A DNA stretch of 64,000 nt, from assembly GCA_958496175.1 (NCBI GenBank), contig OY292276.1, positions 24,818,001 through 24,882,000 of the forward strand. The letters run 5' to 3'. This DNA is from Sisyra terminalis. Taxonomy: Eukaryota > Arthropoda > Insecta > Neuroptera > Sisyridae. Positions 11,075-22,434 of the stretch are shown here, in pieces; the stretch's first letter is position 1, and every line of letters begins with the position of its first letter. Under the pieces are notes generated by a model. That model was given only the letters and a program-made list of their open reading frames with translations. It made no database searches and was not told where the DNA came from. A program made the position numbers and the translations under genes.

Positions 11075-11626
11075 TCATGTTGTTTAAGTCCTTGTCTTTT
11101 GAAATAGAATAATTAAACTGTGGACAATAAGGACGAAGCTTATTGTGAAATCTTATTTATTTTTTCGCCAACGTTTCATCAGTTATTCCTGACTTCTTCA
11201 GGGCTCTATAATATAACATACACAAATAGGAACAACTCTTGTCAAAATTATAAATAAATAAATTACAATTCCTAAGACTTAGTTAATTAATGTGAAATCT
11301 AACCAAAAAATAATTAAATTTCAATACTATTATTTAAATACTAACCAAAGTTTAAAAATTAGTATTTAAATAATGGTATTGAAATTTAATTATTTTTTGG
11401 TTAGATTTCACATTAATTAACTAAGATATATATATAGACTTAGACTTATGAATTGTAATTTATTTATTTATAATTTTGACAATAGTTGTTGCTATTTGTA
11501 AATGTTATGTATTTTCATTATAGAGCCCTGAAGAAGTGAGGAATAACTGACGAGAAACGTTGGCAAAAAAATAAAAAAGATTCCACAAGAAACATCGTCC
11601 TTATTGCCTACAATTTAATTATTATA
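11075..11626. mobile_element. Palindromic insertion, family A (Penelope-like pseudo-LTR pair)
   Basis: The two halves (11105-11360 and 11370-11626) are inverted copies of each other, nearly perfect in the central 130 bp. The insert is flanked by a 12-bp direct repeat ATTAAAGATAAT (11063-11074 and 11627-11638). On the left only, a 30-nt unpaired tail separates the duplication from the arm. Tail plus inverted arms plus a long target duplication is the layout of Penelope-like retroelements reduced to their pseudo-LTRs. No reverse transcriptase or GIY-YIG coding remains. Confidence 0.7.
11174..11201 (-). other. Hammerhead-like catalytic core in family A
   Basis: On the minus strand: CTGAAGA, one A, then the stem GTCAG / CTGAT around a GAATAA loop, then GAAAC. 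This matches the CUGANGA - stem II - GAAA core of hammerhead ribozymes. The opposite arm (11525-11560, plus) has a mutated version. Stem I is not apparent, and stem III could form only three pairs (ACG/CGT) far downstream, so activity is doubtful. Confidence 0.4.
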
Positions 11627-11638
11627 ATTAAAGATAAT

Positions 11639-12639
11639 ATTAACCACAATATTTATAAACTGATAGTTATCAGTATTCATAATTGAAGAATCAAATAACA
11701 TGTGAAAAAAAAAACATTTTTTTCAGTTTCGGTTTTGGTCGTAGTTTCGGCTTGAGAACAGCCAAAACTAAACCGAAACTCGTTTTTTAGCCGAAACTAG
11801 GTTGAAACCGAAACCAAAACTGAAAGTTCGGTTGGACACTACTCATATGTTAAATTTTTTATTTTTATACAAAGAAATTCATTTTTAAAGTTTGCACACT
11901 CGATAGCCCTATGTCATATGAAGAATATCTCTGGACGTACTTTGATAGTTCTTAGAATTATGTTTACTATTGTAAACATTGCAAAACTTATTTAATATCA
12001 TACCGACAAAGTCGCAGATTACAGCGAGTTGTGTATAAACTCAGAATCAATTAATGGATTTTTTAATGAATATTTATCTGCAATGATAAATTGTAGTTGA
12101 AGTTAAATATGAAGAACAATATTTTTTGATAGTAAAAATTATTGTGACAAATGCTACGAAAAACTCCTGAACCAATTGTTGATCGAATTGTTGATCGAAT
12201 TTTCGATTGTTGAACTTTTCCTCTTTATATTTAAGATGTTGGTGCATAAATCATTTTTTTTTCTATTCAAAAAGAAAAAACATTATGTTTTAAGCGACGC
12301 AAGTTGATATTTATTTTGTAATTTCTATTTGTCTTTTAGTTTTGTCGAACTTGGTAGATACTATTAACGTATTACACTAAAAGCTTTTTATCAAGTCCGA
12401 TAAAAATTTATTGTGTTCCCATTTGAAGTTCGCTAGCTCAAGTTGACTAAATAGCTTATCGTTGTATCGCATTAGTTGTATAAAAACTAAAAGTTTTATT
12501 CCATGTTAAGAGTAAAAAGATTAAAAAAAAATAAATTCCAGTCTTTTGTTCGCCTGACGGAATTTGAATATCAACAGTACCTAATAAAAATGATTTGAAA
12601 TTTTAACGCCTTATAAAGTTTTAATTGGACATAACTGGC
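11639..12639. other. AT-rich stretch with hAT-end-like sequence
   Basis: The segment 11722-11846 has repeated CCGAAAC/GTTTCGG strings. It ends in GTTCGGTTGGACACTACT, whose reverse complement (AGTAGTGTCCAACCGAAC) resembles a hAT terminus. No second terminus or transposase was found. A short dimer TTGTTGATCGAATTGTTGATCG is near 12175. Nothing else was seen. Confidence 0.4.
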
Positions 12640-13030
12640 ATTCAGAGGCAATTTTCATTTTATTTTTGCCAGCAGAATTGTCTTTGTTCGAATTAATAAT
12701 GAATAAATCAAACTATTTAAAGCTCTGCATCAGAGAATCGAACGTCTCAGCTTCGCTCGTTTATTATTGGAAACAGTGGCTTTGCCGTAATACATGTTCC
12801 CTATTGGCCCCATATCGACGTAAAACGTGCACTTTACGACGCGCCCCAAAGTCCACCGTTTGCAATTTACCTTTTCCATTTTAAATTTATTTTGTACGAC
12901 CACAGAAAAAACGACTAAATCAATTCACAACGAGACAAAACCAACAACAACACTGCCACGACTCGATTGTCACGTAGTGAACACAACAAAGCCAAGATTG
13001 CTTTAATTATTAAAACCGAAATAAACCCAC
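12640..13030. promoter_or_regulatory. GC-richer unique island
   Basis: Sequence from about 12725 to 12870 is distinctly richer in G+C (for example CGACGTAAAACGTGCACTTT), with no repeat copy elsewhere in the window. A 72-codon plus frame (12666-12884) shows no recognisable domain. A conserved noncoding element is as likely as an exon. Confidence 0.25.
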
Positions 13031-14625
13031 ATCCATACGGACACGATAAATCCAAATGCAATTACTAATAATTCATCATCGAATTTCTCATCGATTTAAT
13101 TTCTGTCGCAGAAAAATTGTTCACTAATTGAATTTGCAAGATAAAAATAACTACAAGATTTTTTTCCCATTTCCTTCCTTATCTTCATTCCTATTATAAA
13201 AATATAATTTATCTTTTCGAAAAAAAAAAGAAAAGAAAAAAAAAACGATTTTCTTGCATAATTACAGCTTGCGAGTGGGAAAGTTAAATGTAAAATGCGC
13301 TTTTCTCGAGCGAATTTTCTTCCTCGTGTTTTCCAGAGGCTAAGTCGACTACTATATCAATTTGTGTATGCGCGTTATTCTATGAAACACATAAATATAT
13401 CTGAATTAATTGGTTTTCTTTTATTTTCATTTTTGTGGCTCATAAACGAGATTTATTACAACGTCATCAGATTCAGTTGCGATAGAAAATTTGAACTTAA
13501 TTAAATTAACAAGTAAATTAAAAATGGGAGGTTTGTTGGATTTGAACTGTGTGGTTTATATTATTTCTTTAATAAAATTGAAGGACTATTCAAGTATTAC
13601 CAAATAAAATGTAACTTTTAACATGTGCTTGTTGTATTAACAGTTTTAATATCATTCTGGATATTTTATTAGGCAATCTTTTGCTAATTTTATTTTTTCC
13701 ATATTTAATAAAATTAGATTTTTTCGCTTAATTTAGAAAGTTATAAAGTTTATACAGTTTATATATATAAAACAAAGTTGTGATAGTTAAACTATTTATA
13801 ATTGAAAAATGGATGAACCAATTTCCATGATCTATAATACGTTGAATTCTTCTGTTCCTAGGTTAACAAAATAACTATTAGAATATCAGGAAAATGATGA
13901 ATAATTGTATTTTTAAATAAATTAGATTTGACATATCCCTCCATTATTTGTTCACATCACACACTTATACATTATTTGAAATCATTGATGCCTGTGGTTT
14001 GTGAAAAACGCATAGGACAGCATAGGGACCAATAGGAACTGTTTGAATTTGAATTTTATTCATACTAGGTAAGTGTCAAATTTATAACTCAATTCATAAT
14101 TCCTGTAAGTATTATTATAAAATCTAATTTTAAGTATTATTCTTAACAATTCCGCAACCTAAAATATCTAATTTTTCTAATACGTCAATAAAATAAAACC
14201 GATCATCGTAATATTTTTCGTGCTGATATTTATAGAATTATGACCAAAATGGTGATAGGATTTCAGAAATACTTTTTCATATGTAGCAAATGCGTAAAAA
14301 GTGTAAAAAGTATTGAAAGATAAAAATTATTTTTAAAATCAGAACCAGTATTTAAACAACTACAAGAAAATTAAAATCACCAACACTATTATGGGTACCA
14401 GGTCACAAAGAAGGTCATTTAGAAATCAACAAGTAAATTACAAAGAAATATGTTTAAACCATCATTCGCCATTTTAAAATCTGAAAAAAAAACCAAAGAT
14501 ATATGTGCAAAGAAACGAAGAGTATACCAAATGAAGAGAAGCTAATTCATCAAACAACACATAACGTATTAATAATTAAAAATGTGACAAAACTACCGAT
14601 GTCAATTGATTTTTGTAATTACATT
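13031..14625. other. AT-rich stretch, nothing recognised
   Basis: No coding exon, RNA or transposon end was seen up to the mariner left end. Confidence 0.5.
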
Positions 14626-14654
14626 TTAGGTGGTACGAAATTCACCAGGCCCTC

Positions 14655-14855
14655 AAGTATAATTTAAAAAATATTTTTATCTTATTTATACAGTATAATT
14701 TATAAAAATAAACTATAAACATAAATTTAAATAAAAGTTCAAACAAATGTATTTTTGATGTATTGCCCATATACGTATTTTGTTTGCAAAGAATCTTCCT
14801 CAGTGGTCATGAAGCAATATTGGATCGTTTCGTAACTGTTATATGATGAGTATAA
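14655..14855. repeat. Single arm of palindrome family C inside the mariner 5' region
   Basis: The segment contains AAAAGTTCAAACAAATGTAT, TATTGCCCATATACGTATTT, CTTCCTCAGTGGTCATGAAG and TTGGATCGTTTCGTAACTG, matching the left arm at 50095-50240 in order and spacing. Only one arm is present, with no inverted partner, so it is a truncated or half-deleted copy. It lies between the mariner left end and its start codon. Confidence 0.65.
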
Positions 14856-14883
14856 ACAATAATTTTTTGTTAAGTTTCTGAAA

Positions 14884-15938
14884 ATGTCTACTTTTGTACC
14901 AGATAAAGTGTATTTGCGGAGAATTTTATTACACTATTTTATCTAACAGAAATCAACGGCTGAATTACACAGAATTTTTGTTGAGACCTATGGTGACTAT
15001 GAAATACAGAGATTGGTTCCAACACTTGAAAAATGATGATTTTGAACTTGAAGATAAAGAAAGTTCCGGAGCATCGAAAAAAATTAAAGACAAAGAAGTG
15101 AAGGAATTACTTGTTCAAGACCCATGTTAGATGCAATCAGAACTTGAACAAATATTAGAGGTTGATGAATCAACAGTTTCAAAACGTTTAAAATAATTAG
15201 GAATGATCCAGAAACTAGAACATTGGGTGTTGTATGAGTTGAAGTCGATAGACGTTGAATGACGTTTCCTAACGTGCGAACTACTGAATCGCTGGCAGAA
15301 AAGAAAGGGTTTTTTTTACTGCATTATAATTGGCGATGAAAAGTGAATACATTACAATAATCCGAAACGTAAGAAATCACCTAGAATGCATCCAAATCGT
15401 CCGTAAATCCTAATAGCCATGGTTTGAAGCTACTTCTTTGCGTTTGGTGGGATCAATAAGGTTTTATTTATTATGAGCTGCTCAAACCAAATTAAATTAT
15501 TACAGAAGACCACTATTGACTTCAATTGATGCGTTTGGGTAAAGTCCTGAATGAAAAACTGCCGTTATACGAGCATAGTCACGATAAGCTGATCTTGTTA
15601 TATAACAATGCTCCACCACATGTCGCAAAGTCAGTGAAAACCTTCTGGGCAACGTTTCAATTGGAACTATTGCACCCGTTCTATTCCACCCGTTATATTT
15701 TCCTGACGTAGCCCCTTCTGGTCATCGTTTTTTCCACCCTTTGGTCCATGGCCTGGCTGAGCAGCGCTTAGAATCTTACAAAGATATTAAAGAATGCTTC
15801 GATTCTTGGGTTTCCTCAAAGGATATAATATTTTTTCGATACGGAATTCATATACTGCCACAAAAATGGGAGAAACTAGACCCAAGCAGCAACACTTTGA
15901 ATAAAATATTCATACCTTATGATTATAATATCGAGTGA
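14884..15938 (+). pseudogene. Mariner transposase pseudogene
   Basis: Translation from the ATG at 14884 gives MSTFVPDKVYLRRILLHYF, then a stop; after frame changes come YRDWFQHLKNDDFELEDKE and ELEQILEVDESTVSKRLK. These are the two helix-turn-helix DNA-binding regions of mariner transposases. The catalytic domain follows: IIGDEK (first Asp kept, 15329-15346), LLLCVWWDQ, YYELLKPN, LLYNNAPPHVAKSVK (canonical Asp changed to Asn), PSGHRFF (canonical Asp of the third position changed to Gly), and the C-terminal MVHGLAEQRLESYKDI and YGIHILPQKWEK. The length matches a roughly 345-residue transposase. Several stops and frameshifts plus two of three catalytic residues lost make it non-functional. The subfamily was not assigned. 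Confidence 0.9.
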
Positions 15939-16097
15939 ATTTATAAAATAAAAACATATGAGAACTAATTCAAGGTTCTGATAAATCTTTTTTTTAAGAA
16001 AATAAATCGCAAATTAGATGAAAATTGTTTTTTTTCTTATTCCGAGACTAAAACTTTCTAATTAATAATAATTGGAACATAAACTTTTGGACTAACC

Positions 16098-17039
16098 AAA
16101 TTTAATCGAAGTTCTTTTTTTCAAAATTATTCTTTATCATCATGAAATCAATAACACAATTAAATCAAATGAGAGATTAATTTTATAATTGGGAGTTTAT
16201 CTTTTAATCTCGCCTATTTTTATCGTTCACCATAATCAGTAATCTATATTTTCCCACGACACACATTTATAACTTCCAGCTTAATCCTTTTAATGCCTTC
16301 AATTTCCTACAACATTTATCCAGTTGTCAATGACAATTCGCTTTATATCTTCAATCTATCTCAGCCCTATCGGGCAGGCAAAGCCACCATTTTCCTACAA
16401 CGGAACAAATTGTCTTGAACATTTATCTCATCCTCACATTACAGACACAGACTCGATTTGGAACAAACTTTTTACATGAAATCCCAAAAAAGAGTATCAT
16501 TACTTTGCATCGTTGCCATAAAACTTCAGCGATTTCATAATCATCAAATATTATTTCATACTCTTGAATTGTGTCGAATTTAAATAAAATTTTACCAATT
16601 TTCTCGCTTAACATGAAAATATTGACCACTAAATGCTAATGAAATTGAAATAACTAATCCAAAAACATCCACAATTAGAATTGAAAATAAACTAGGTATT
16701 GAAATTTGAAATACTCAATAACTATATATATTCATTCAATATATTTATAGAAAAAAGCTTTCCAAACAAAAGCTTCTAGCAGTTTTGTTTTAAGCTTTAC
16801 GCAATACAATAGACTAATTTCTTTCAAATATTTGGACATCGATATCGGTTCGATATATATTCGAGTAAAAAATTTTGTAAATAATCTATATCCAAAAGCT
16901 CATTTCAATTCCATTTTGAAGGCCATGAAAGTGATTGGTATTTAAAATTTCTTTCATTATAAGGAAATTTTTTCCAAGAAAGAGACTGTGAATCCCAAGT
17001 TTTATTATTCCACAAAGTAAATACGAATTTACTTGTGAC
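16098..17039. other. AT-rich stretch, nothing recognised
   Basis: Unique sequence without a supported gene. The region around 16330-16400 is slightly GC-richer (CAGCCCTATCGGGCAGG). No transposon signature was seen. Confidence 0.5.
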
Positions 17040-17345
17040 ACAAACACATGCTGCCCTGGAGCAGGTTAGTGACAATAGGACACATAACAACCCCTAACTG
17101 TTAGTTATTTTCCCTTGTAAGCTGGCGCACTTCCCCTGGCTCCCACACCTCCATTACCGGTCATTGAAAAACATTCATTTAATTAAATTCACAGCCATGA
17201 CTGGGAGCATCATTTTATTTCGCACCCCTTTGGTTAATGCCACCACCCATGGTGCGTTCTTAGCTGCTTTGTTATTTATGACATCAAACTTGTACTTTAT
17301 TGAAGAACACAATAACAAGCGTTGGTTATGAGGTATATGCTTCAT
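17040..17345. promoter_or_regulatory. GC-richer unique island
   Basis: Contains CTGGCGCACTTCCCCTGGC, ACCTCCATTACCGGTC and GCCACCACCCATGGTGCG (a short perfect CACCCATGGTG-type palindrome). Open frames on both strands overlap it (17175-17480 minus, 17359-17565 plus) and neither looks like a known protein. Noncoding conservation is the simpler reading. Confidence 0.25.
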
Positions 17346-19149
17346 TTGTCGAGTCTTTATGAGCCGCCAAATGATAGAGTTTCGCCCCCATGAGATTAAG
17401 ACAATCGGGGTAGCAATAACACGAAATGAATCTAACTTCATTTTGAAAATTAGAAAAAAAAATATAATAGACAAGTACAAGCATCGGAAATTTTTTACGA
17501 GAATAGTTTATTACGAAGCTAGATCATACATCAAAATTGCCAAACTTTATGATCTTCACATTTGAAATTATTAAAATTTATAAGATATTGTACCAACTAC
17601 TTATACTACTCTCCTAAAAATCAGTCTATGGAAATAAAAATTGTAATTCATATTCTGGATATAAATTTTTTTTAAATAAAACGTTTATTTTTATTTTTTC
17701 ATTTAAAATATGAAATATGCTTTCTATGTATTATACTCAAGTATATTTTTTTGGAATAATTTTCTGTAGATTTGAAAGAATTTTACCCCTCTAGGGATGA
17801 TTCATTTGGTAAAAAGAATATGTTAAAACAAAAGTTATTTAAAAAAATAATAAAAAAAATATATAAAAAGAACAAATACTAATTAATTCATGATTAACGT
17901 TTTGTTAAATTTTTTTACTTTTCCAGGTGTTTTTATTCAAAAGTGAGACCTGTAAATTTACTCCAAAGAAATTTAATGACTAAATACACCTTTTTCTTTA
18001 AAAATAGGCAAAACTTTTGAGAATTACAAACTTTTGAGCAAGTTATACATTCAGCTGTATAATCGTAAGCTCTATGCGCACGACAACTGCGCGTTAACAA
18101 ATACAACTTTTAATGACTTCTTATAAGCAAAACATTAATAATCCATGAATTTCGATTAGTTGTTTTTTTATTAATTGAATTTACTGTTACCCAAACTTCC
18201 TATTACGAAATATTTAATTGAAAATATTAAAAAATCGTTAAATTCAAAATTTCTATAAAACGATTGACCCGGCATTAAAATGACGTCGCAATACGAAACT
18301 TCAAAATCCCATTGATGTTTTTCTATGACAAATGTCCTTTAAATATAGGGAAAGATTTTTAAATCTTTTAAACATTATGCTAACGATTAAAACCAATTGC
18401 AATCTTCATAACCTCTACTCCTAAGAGTAAAAAATATTCTAATTTTTAGGGTATAAGAATGTTTTCTATAGCGAAAGATTGTGAAAAATATCAAAAGTTG
18501 TGTAAATTATTATTGTTTCTAAGGTCACCGCTCAATTATTTGTTTATATTCTGGTTTCAATACGCGTACTGATGCGTACTGTGACGTCACAAAAGACTCA
18601 TAGGTGTACTAATCGACTTCGGACTCTCATTTGGTCATTAAAACAAAAAAATTTCGCCAAAATACAAGTTTTTCATAACCTAAAATTAGTTTTCCTCATT
18701 AATAATTTCCTATATTGATTGAAAAAAATATCTGGATATGGTATATTAAACCTTCGTTTTAGATATTTTATTAGTTTTGTATCAATGACTGTAGCCACAT
18801 GTGTTGTTTGAGGAAACCCTGTTGATGAAAAAAAAAACAGTAAATTTATTTTTACTGTTGTGTGGCAATAATACTCAATTAAGAGAAAATGGTGCAATAC
18901 TGTTATTTTTAATTTTTTATTCTTTTATTTAATTTTTGTGAGGTACAACGTTTTAAAGCTATCAGAAGCGTAAAATTAAAAAAAAAAATGAAAAATAGAG
19001 GAAATCTAAGAAATATATAAAACGTTTTACTAATAGTACTAACCAGTATTGACATGTTTGCCTCTAGCAAATTGTAATTTTGAAATTTGAAAATTTTGAA
19101 TTGAAGCGCGAAAATCGAAGAGATGTGTAAACAATGAAGACAATTTATG
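17346..19149. other. AT-rich stretch, nothing recognised
   Basis: No gene or element was identified. A string AATGACGTCGCAAT at about 18280 recurs at about 48687, and TACGCGTACTGATGCGTACTGTGACGTCAC-like palindromic CRE motifs (TGACGTCA core) occur near 18580. Their significance is unknown. Confidence 0.4.
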
Positions 19150-19345
19150 TCACAGTGCAATGTTTAACCGGACGCTTAAGTGTGCACGTGTCTCGCCACG
19201 TGTCGCTCGCATTGCATCCCTTAGATTTGCAACCCTTATTATCAGTGGAGGTGTTTGTACAGTTTGCAATTTCATTCTCTCGCCGCAAAATTTAAATATG
19301 ATTACAAATCAGTGGCGTTGGCTTGTATTTATGTGGGGCCGAACC
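19150..19345. promoter_or_regulatory. GC-richer island with paired E-boxes
   Basis: Two perfect CACGTG hexamers lie at 19185-19190 and 19197-19202, each followed by T, 12 bp apart (about one helical turn). They sit in an otherwise unique GC-richer patch. CACGTG is the binding site of bHLH and bHLH-ZIP factors. A 73-codon plus frame (19160-19381) also spans the patch but shows no domain. Confidence 0.4.
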
Positions 19346-21034
19346 AAAATCAAGCACGAGCTTCAATTGAAAAGATTTTGATTTACTGTATCAGGGCCAA
19401 ATGATGTGGAAAATTGAACAATAATTTTGATTAATTCATTTGGAGTTCTTCAATATGAATTATTGCAATGAATTTCAATAATTCGTTCTATTGTGTTTCA
19501 CGTGGGCTTTGTTTTAATTAAAAGCTCGAAAAAATCAAAAATAAATTTATCAATTTTTTACAATCAATGGATTACAATTGAAATAAATAACGGAAAAATA
19601 CGTTTGTAATGTGCCATATGGATTTTATTAACATAAAAATGTTTGTTATTTCCTTGTTATTGGCAATTGTTGCATGCTGCAGATGTAAAAGTCGTAAAAT
19701 TTCACGTTGATTTTATTTTATTTTATTTTTTTCAAAAAGCGCAAACATCCAATTTTCCTCGACTTATTTAATTAAAATTGTAACTCGAGTGTTCATTAGT
19801 TTTTATGGCTTCACTATGTCTAGTTTTTTATCAAAATCTCCATAGTTCAACCAAAAACGAAATATAAAACAGAAATAATTATAAGAGAAAACTACAAAAC
19901 GCCCAAATTGTTGAAAGGTGGTAAGTTTACACTAATGAACGTCCAACTCGAATGCAACACTGAAAAAAAAAGCTTTTGCAAATGTGTTTATTTATGACCA
20001 ATTTTTTTAATAGCCATATAGTATAACAGTTATTTTAAAGACCTTTGGCCCTTCAAACATGATGCCTCCATACAATAAAACTAACAAATGTTCAACTCAA
20101 AAAGATATTTGATTCCATTCAACAAATCACCCTTTACAACGCAAACAATATAATTAACAGTGTAATAAAAGATTCGACAGATTTTCAACGTCCATTTATA
20201 AACATTTCCAATTTTTTTTTAATGTAAAACAAAGCCTTATTTTTTCAATAACAACATCGTTTCATATTACAAGTATTTCATTATGTCTGCTATATAAATA
20301 TATAAATTTTTTGATATCGTTGAGAAAATTTGCATAACAAAGCGTTGTTATGACATTTTAAATTGAATAGGGAAGTCTCGAGTACCAAAAAACATTCTCC
20401 AGATATCAAAATAATGATATTATATTTGAATATTCTTTAGAAAGATTTAATGTAGAGAATAATACCTTTGTTGAATGAATGCTAATACGTTACTTATTAC
20501 GCTGTTTGTTTTTATTCAACCCTTATTTATGGATAAATAAACAAAAAAAAAAAACTTTTTAAAATAAAATGTGAAATGTTTCATAATGGATAAGCGAAAA
20601 AAAAATAAATAAATTTAAGCTTTACTCTATCGTAATAAAGGTTGGTTTTTCGGTGTCTTTATACTCGTCCGTCATTTGCATATTTAAATGTTGGACTTTG
20701 AGACGCTTTGCGCGTTTAAATAAATAATTTTAAAAACGCAAAAAATGTTATTTTGATAAAGTAAATTAAAAAATTAACATTAAAAAATGTAAATAATATC
20801 ACGGGGTAAAAGGTTGAAATATTATAGAAAAAAACAAAATTGAAACTCTTGCAAAAGAAATTTTGTTTTGTATGAAAAAAAATATATGCTTAGTAAAAAA
20901 CTGTCTTAAAAAAGTAAACAATTGTTGAATAAAAATGTTTTTAGAGGCTTTAATTTTTGGGAAGTACTCGAAACTCAACTCATTAACGTGCCAACCTTAT
21001 AAGAAATAAGTAAATATAATGAGTAACCAATAAG
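19346..21034. other. AT-rich stretch with a short TTTTA microsatellite
   Basis: A (TTTTA)n run of about four units is at 19711-19730. The remainder is A/T-rich with long homopolymer A runs (for example 20540-20560), and no gene or transposon was recognised. Confidence 0.5.
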
Positions 21035-21048
21035 TAATTAAAATAAGA

Positions 21049-21389
21049 TTAATAAATATTTTATTTGTTATTTCCAAGTCACCACTAATATATTAATAAA
21101 TAATAACGTGTGTCGTATGACTCAATTTCTTTATTTATTTCATGAACACAACGCGTTTCAACAGTCTTTGGCTGTCATTATTACGTAATGTTTATTGTGT
21201 CAACTGTAAACAAACATCTTTCACGACATTTCGTATAAGGTTTATATAAATTTCGTTTAAGGTGTTTGTTTACAATTAACAAAATAAACATTACCTGACG
21301 ATGGCAGCCAAAGACTGTTGCAGCGCGTTGTATTCAAGAAGTAAATAAAAAAAAATGAGTCATACGACATACATAATTATTCATTAATT
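21049..21389. mobile_element. Palindromic insertion, family B (Penelope-like pseudo-LTR pair)
   Basis: The sequence from about 21087 to 21389 folds on itself. The left arm has TGTCGTATGACTCAATTTC, CAACGCGTTTCAACAGTCTT and TGTAAACAAACA; the right arm has their reverse complements in order. A degenerate 14-bp direct repeat (TAATTAAAATAAGA at 21035-21048, TAACTTAAATAAGA at 21390-21403, 12/14) is consistent with an old target duplication, again with a left tail of about 38 nt. No coding sequence is present. The arms have diverged more than in family A, suggesting an older insertion. Confidence 0.6.
21155..21325. other. Split hammerhead-like core in family B
   Basis: The right arm (plus, from 21295) keeps CTGACGA, T, GGCAG, CCAAAGA, CTGTT but reads GCAG where GAAA is expected. 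The left arm (minus, GAAAC at about 21155-21159) keeps GAAAC but has lost CTGANGA. Together they imply an ancestral CTGACGA - stem II - GAAAC core. This is a reconstruction from two arms, not an intact motif. Confidence 0.3.
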
Positions 21390-21403
21390 TAACTTAAATA
21401 AGA

Positions 21404-22102
21404 AAAGTAAAAATCTCAGAATTTATAAATAAGCAAATAATCTTCAATTTGTAAGAAAATTTATGAATCATTCTTAGAATTTTGTCGGTGACAAAAATTT
21501 GGGTAAATCAAAATTCGTAGTAGACTTGATTTTTAAAATTCTTTTAATATACTGCCCAGGTAGGAATTCATAATTGGCCCAGCCCTAGGTCAGGCCTTGG
21601 TTAAGACTTGTCAGACCTGGTCCAAGACTGGCTTAACTCCGAAATGATATCCATAGACCAGGCCTGGCAACTAGCCTCAATTTAAACTAAAATTAAAAAA
21701 AAACAGGAAAAAACATGGCAATTGTTACAACTTAGTTCTCAAGTTTTTGATTTGGTAACATGTTAATAATTATAACTACTTTAACATTGTTTTCCATTTT
21801 ATGAGTCCATTCAACTACCCGACTAGAAATTTTCAAATGAGTTCTATAGGGATGCCAATTGGAACCTTAGTTGTGATTCCCCATTTGGTTCCAGTTTGGA
21901 ATGTAACGCAAATCCCTCTTGGGCCCCAATTGGGCATTCTCTGAGATGGAAGGGTTATTCTAAAAATAAATTAATAACACTAATGTTTTTTTTTTAGTTT
22001 TTATTGCGTTATAATGTTATTAATTATAATTATCTAAATCTACTTACATAAAAAAATCATTACTTATAAAATTTGTTAAGACTGTAATCTGAACTCAAAA
22101 AT
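21404..22102. other. Unique stretch with two GC-rich quasi-repetitive patches
   Basis: 21575-21680 is full of CAGGCC/CCTGG strings (GGCCCAGCCCTAGG, CAGGCCTTGG, AGACCTGGTCC, CAGGCCTGGC). 21855-21950 repeats TTGGAACC/GGTTCCAG and GGGCCCCAATTGGG. Both look like short degenerate repeats of an interspersed element that I could not name. Confidence 0.4.
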
Positions 22103-22134
22103 ATGGGTATTATTAATAAAATAAAACTGTCTAG

Positions 22135-22434
22135 TTATTCAATATGTTTATTAATTTTGTGTACCTTTAGCGACCTATGTCCATCCCAGTTTTGCGCATT
22201 GCGAATAGTGGCAGTCATTGTATTCAAAATTGCAATACCACTTAAAATGTCTCCAACAGTTGCAGAAAATCTGGTACTACTATTCAGCAGTGTTCCTAAA
22301 GTATGTAAAGTGTTGTTGTGTATCGTATTCGTACATAGTTCGATAACGTTCAAGCATTTCAGATAGTCGAGCTTTAAAATCGTAACCAACGCCGAAAGCA
22401 GCCAAGGTATTCTTCCGAGCCTTATTTTTTCCAT
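22135..22434 (-). CDS. Coding-looking open frame, function unknown
   Basis: The minus strand has 99 codons, starting MEKIRLGRIPWLLSALVTIL and containing TLHTLGTLLNSSTRFSATVG and ILNTMTATIRNAQ. Codon choice is balanced and GC is clearly above the flanks, unlike the A/T-only chance frames elsewhere. The frame is predicted to be helical and leucine-rich. A possible splice acceptor (GGGTTAG) abuts the ATG, and a possible donor (CTAAAG then GTACAC) sits near the end, so it could be an internal exon rather than a whole gene. The plus strand is also open over 22103-22366, which weakens the case. I do not recognise the family. A transposon fragment is an alternative. Confidence 0.3.
   Translation of the reverse strand: MEKIRLGRIPWLLSALVTILKLDYLKCLNVIELCTNTIHNNTLHTLGTLLNSSTRFSATVGDILSGIAILNTMTATIRNAQNWDGHRSLKVHKINKHIE

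Larger units (their letters stand above)
14626..16097 (+). mobile_element. Decayed mariner element
   Basis: The element is built around the transposase pseudogene at 14884-15938. The right end, read on the minus strand, is GGTTAGTCCAAAAGTTTATG and the left end is TTAGGTGGTACGAAATTCAC. Aligned, these share GGT-x-GT-x-C-x-AAA, consistent with mariner terminal repeats. The total length of about 1.47 kb is a little longer than a typical 1.3-kb mariner. The excess is explained by the foreign palindrome arm at 14655-14855 in the 5' untranslated region. Confidence 0.75.
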
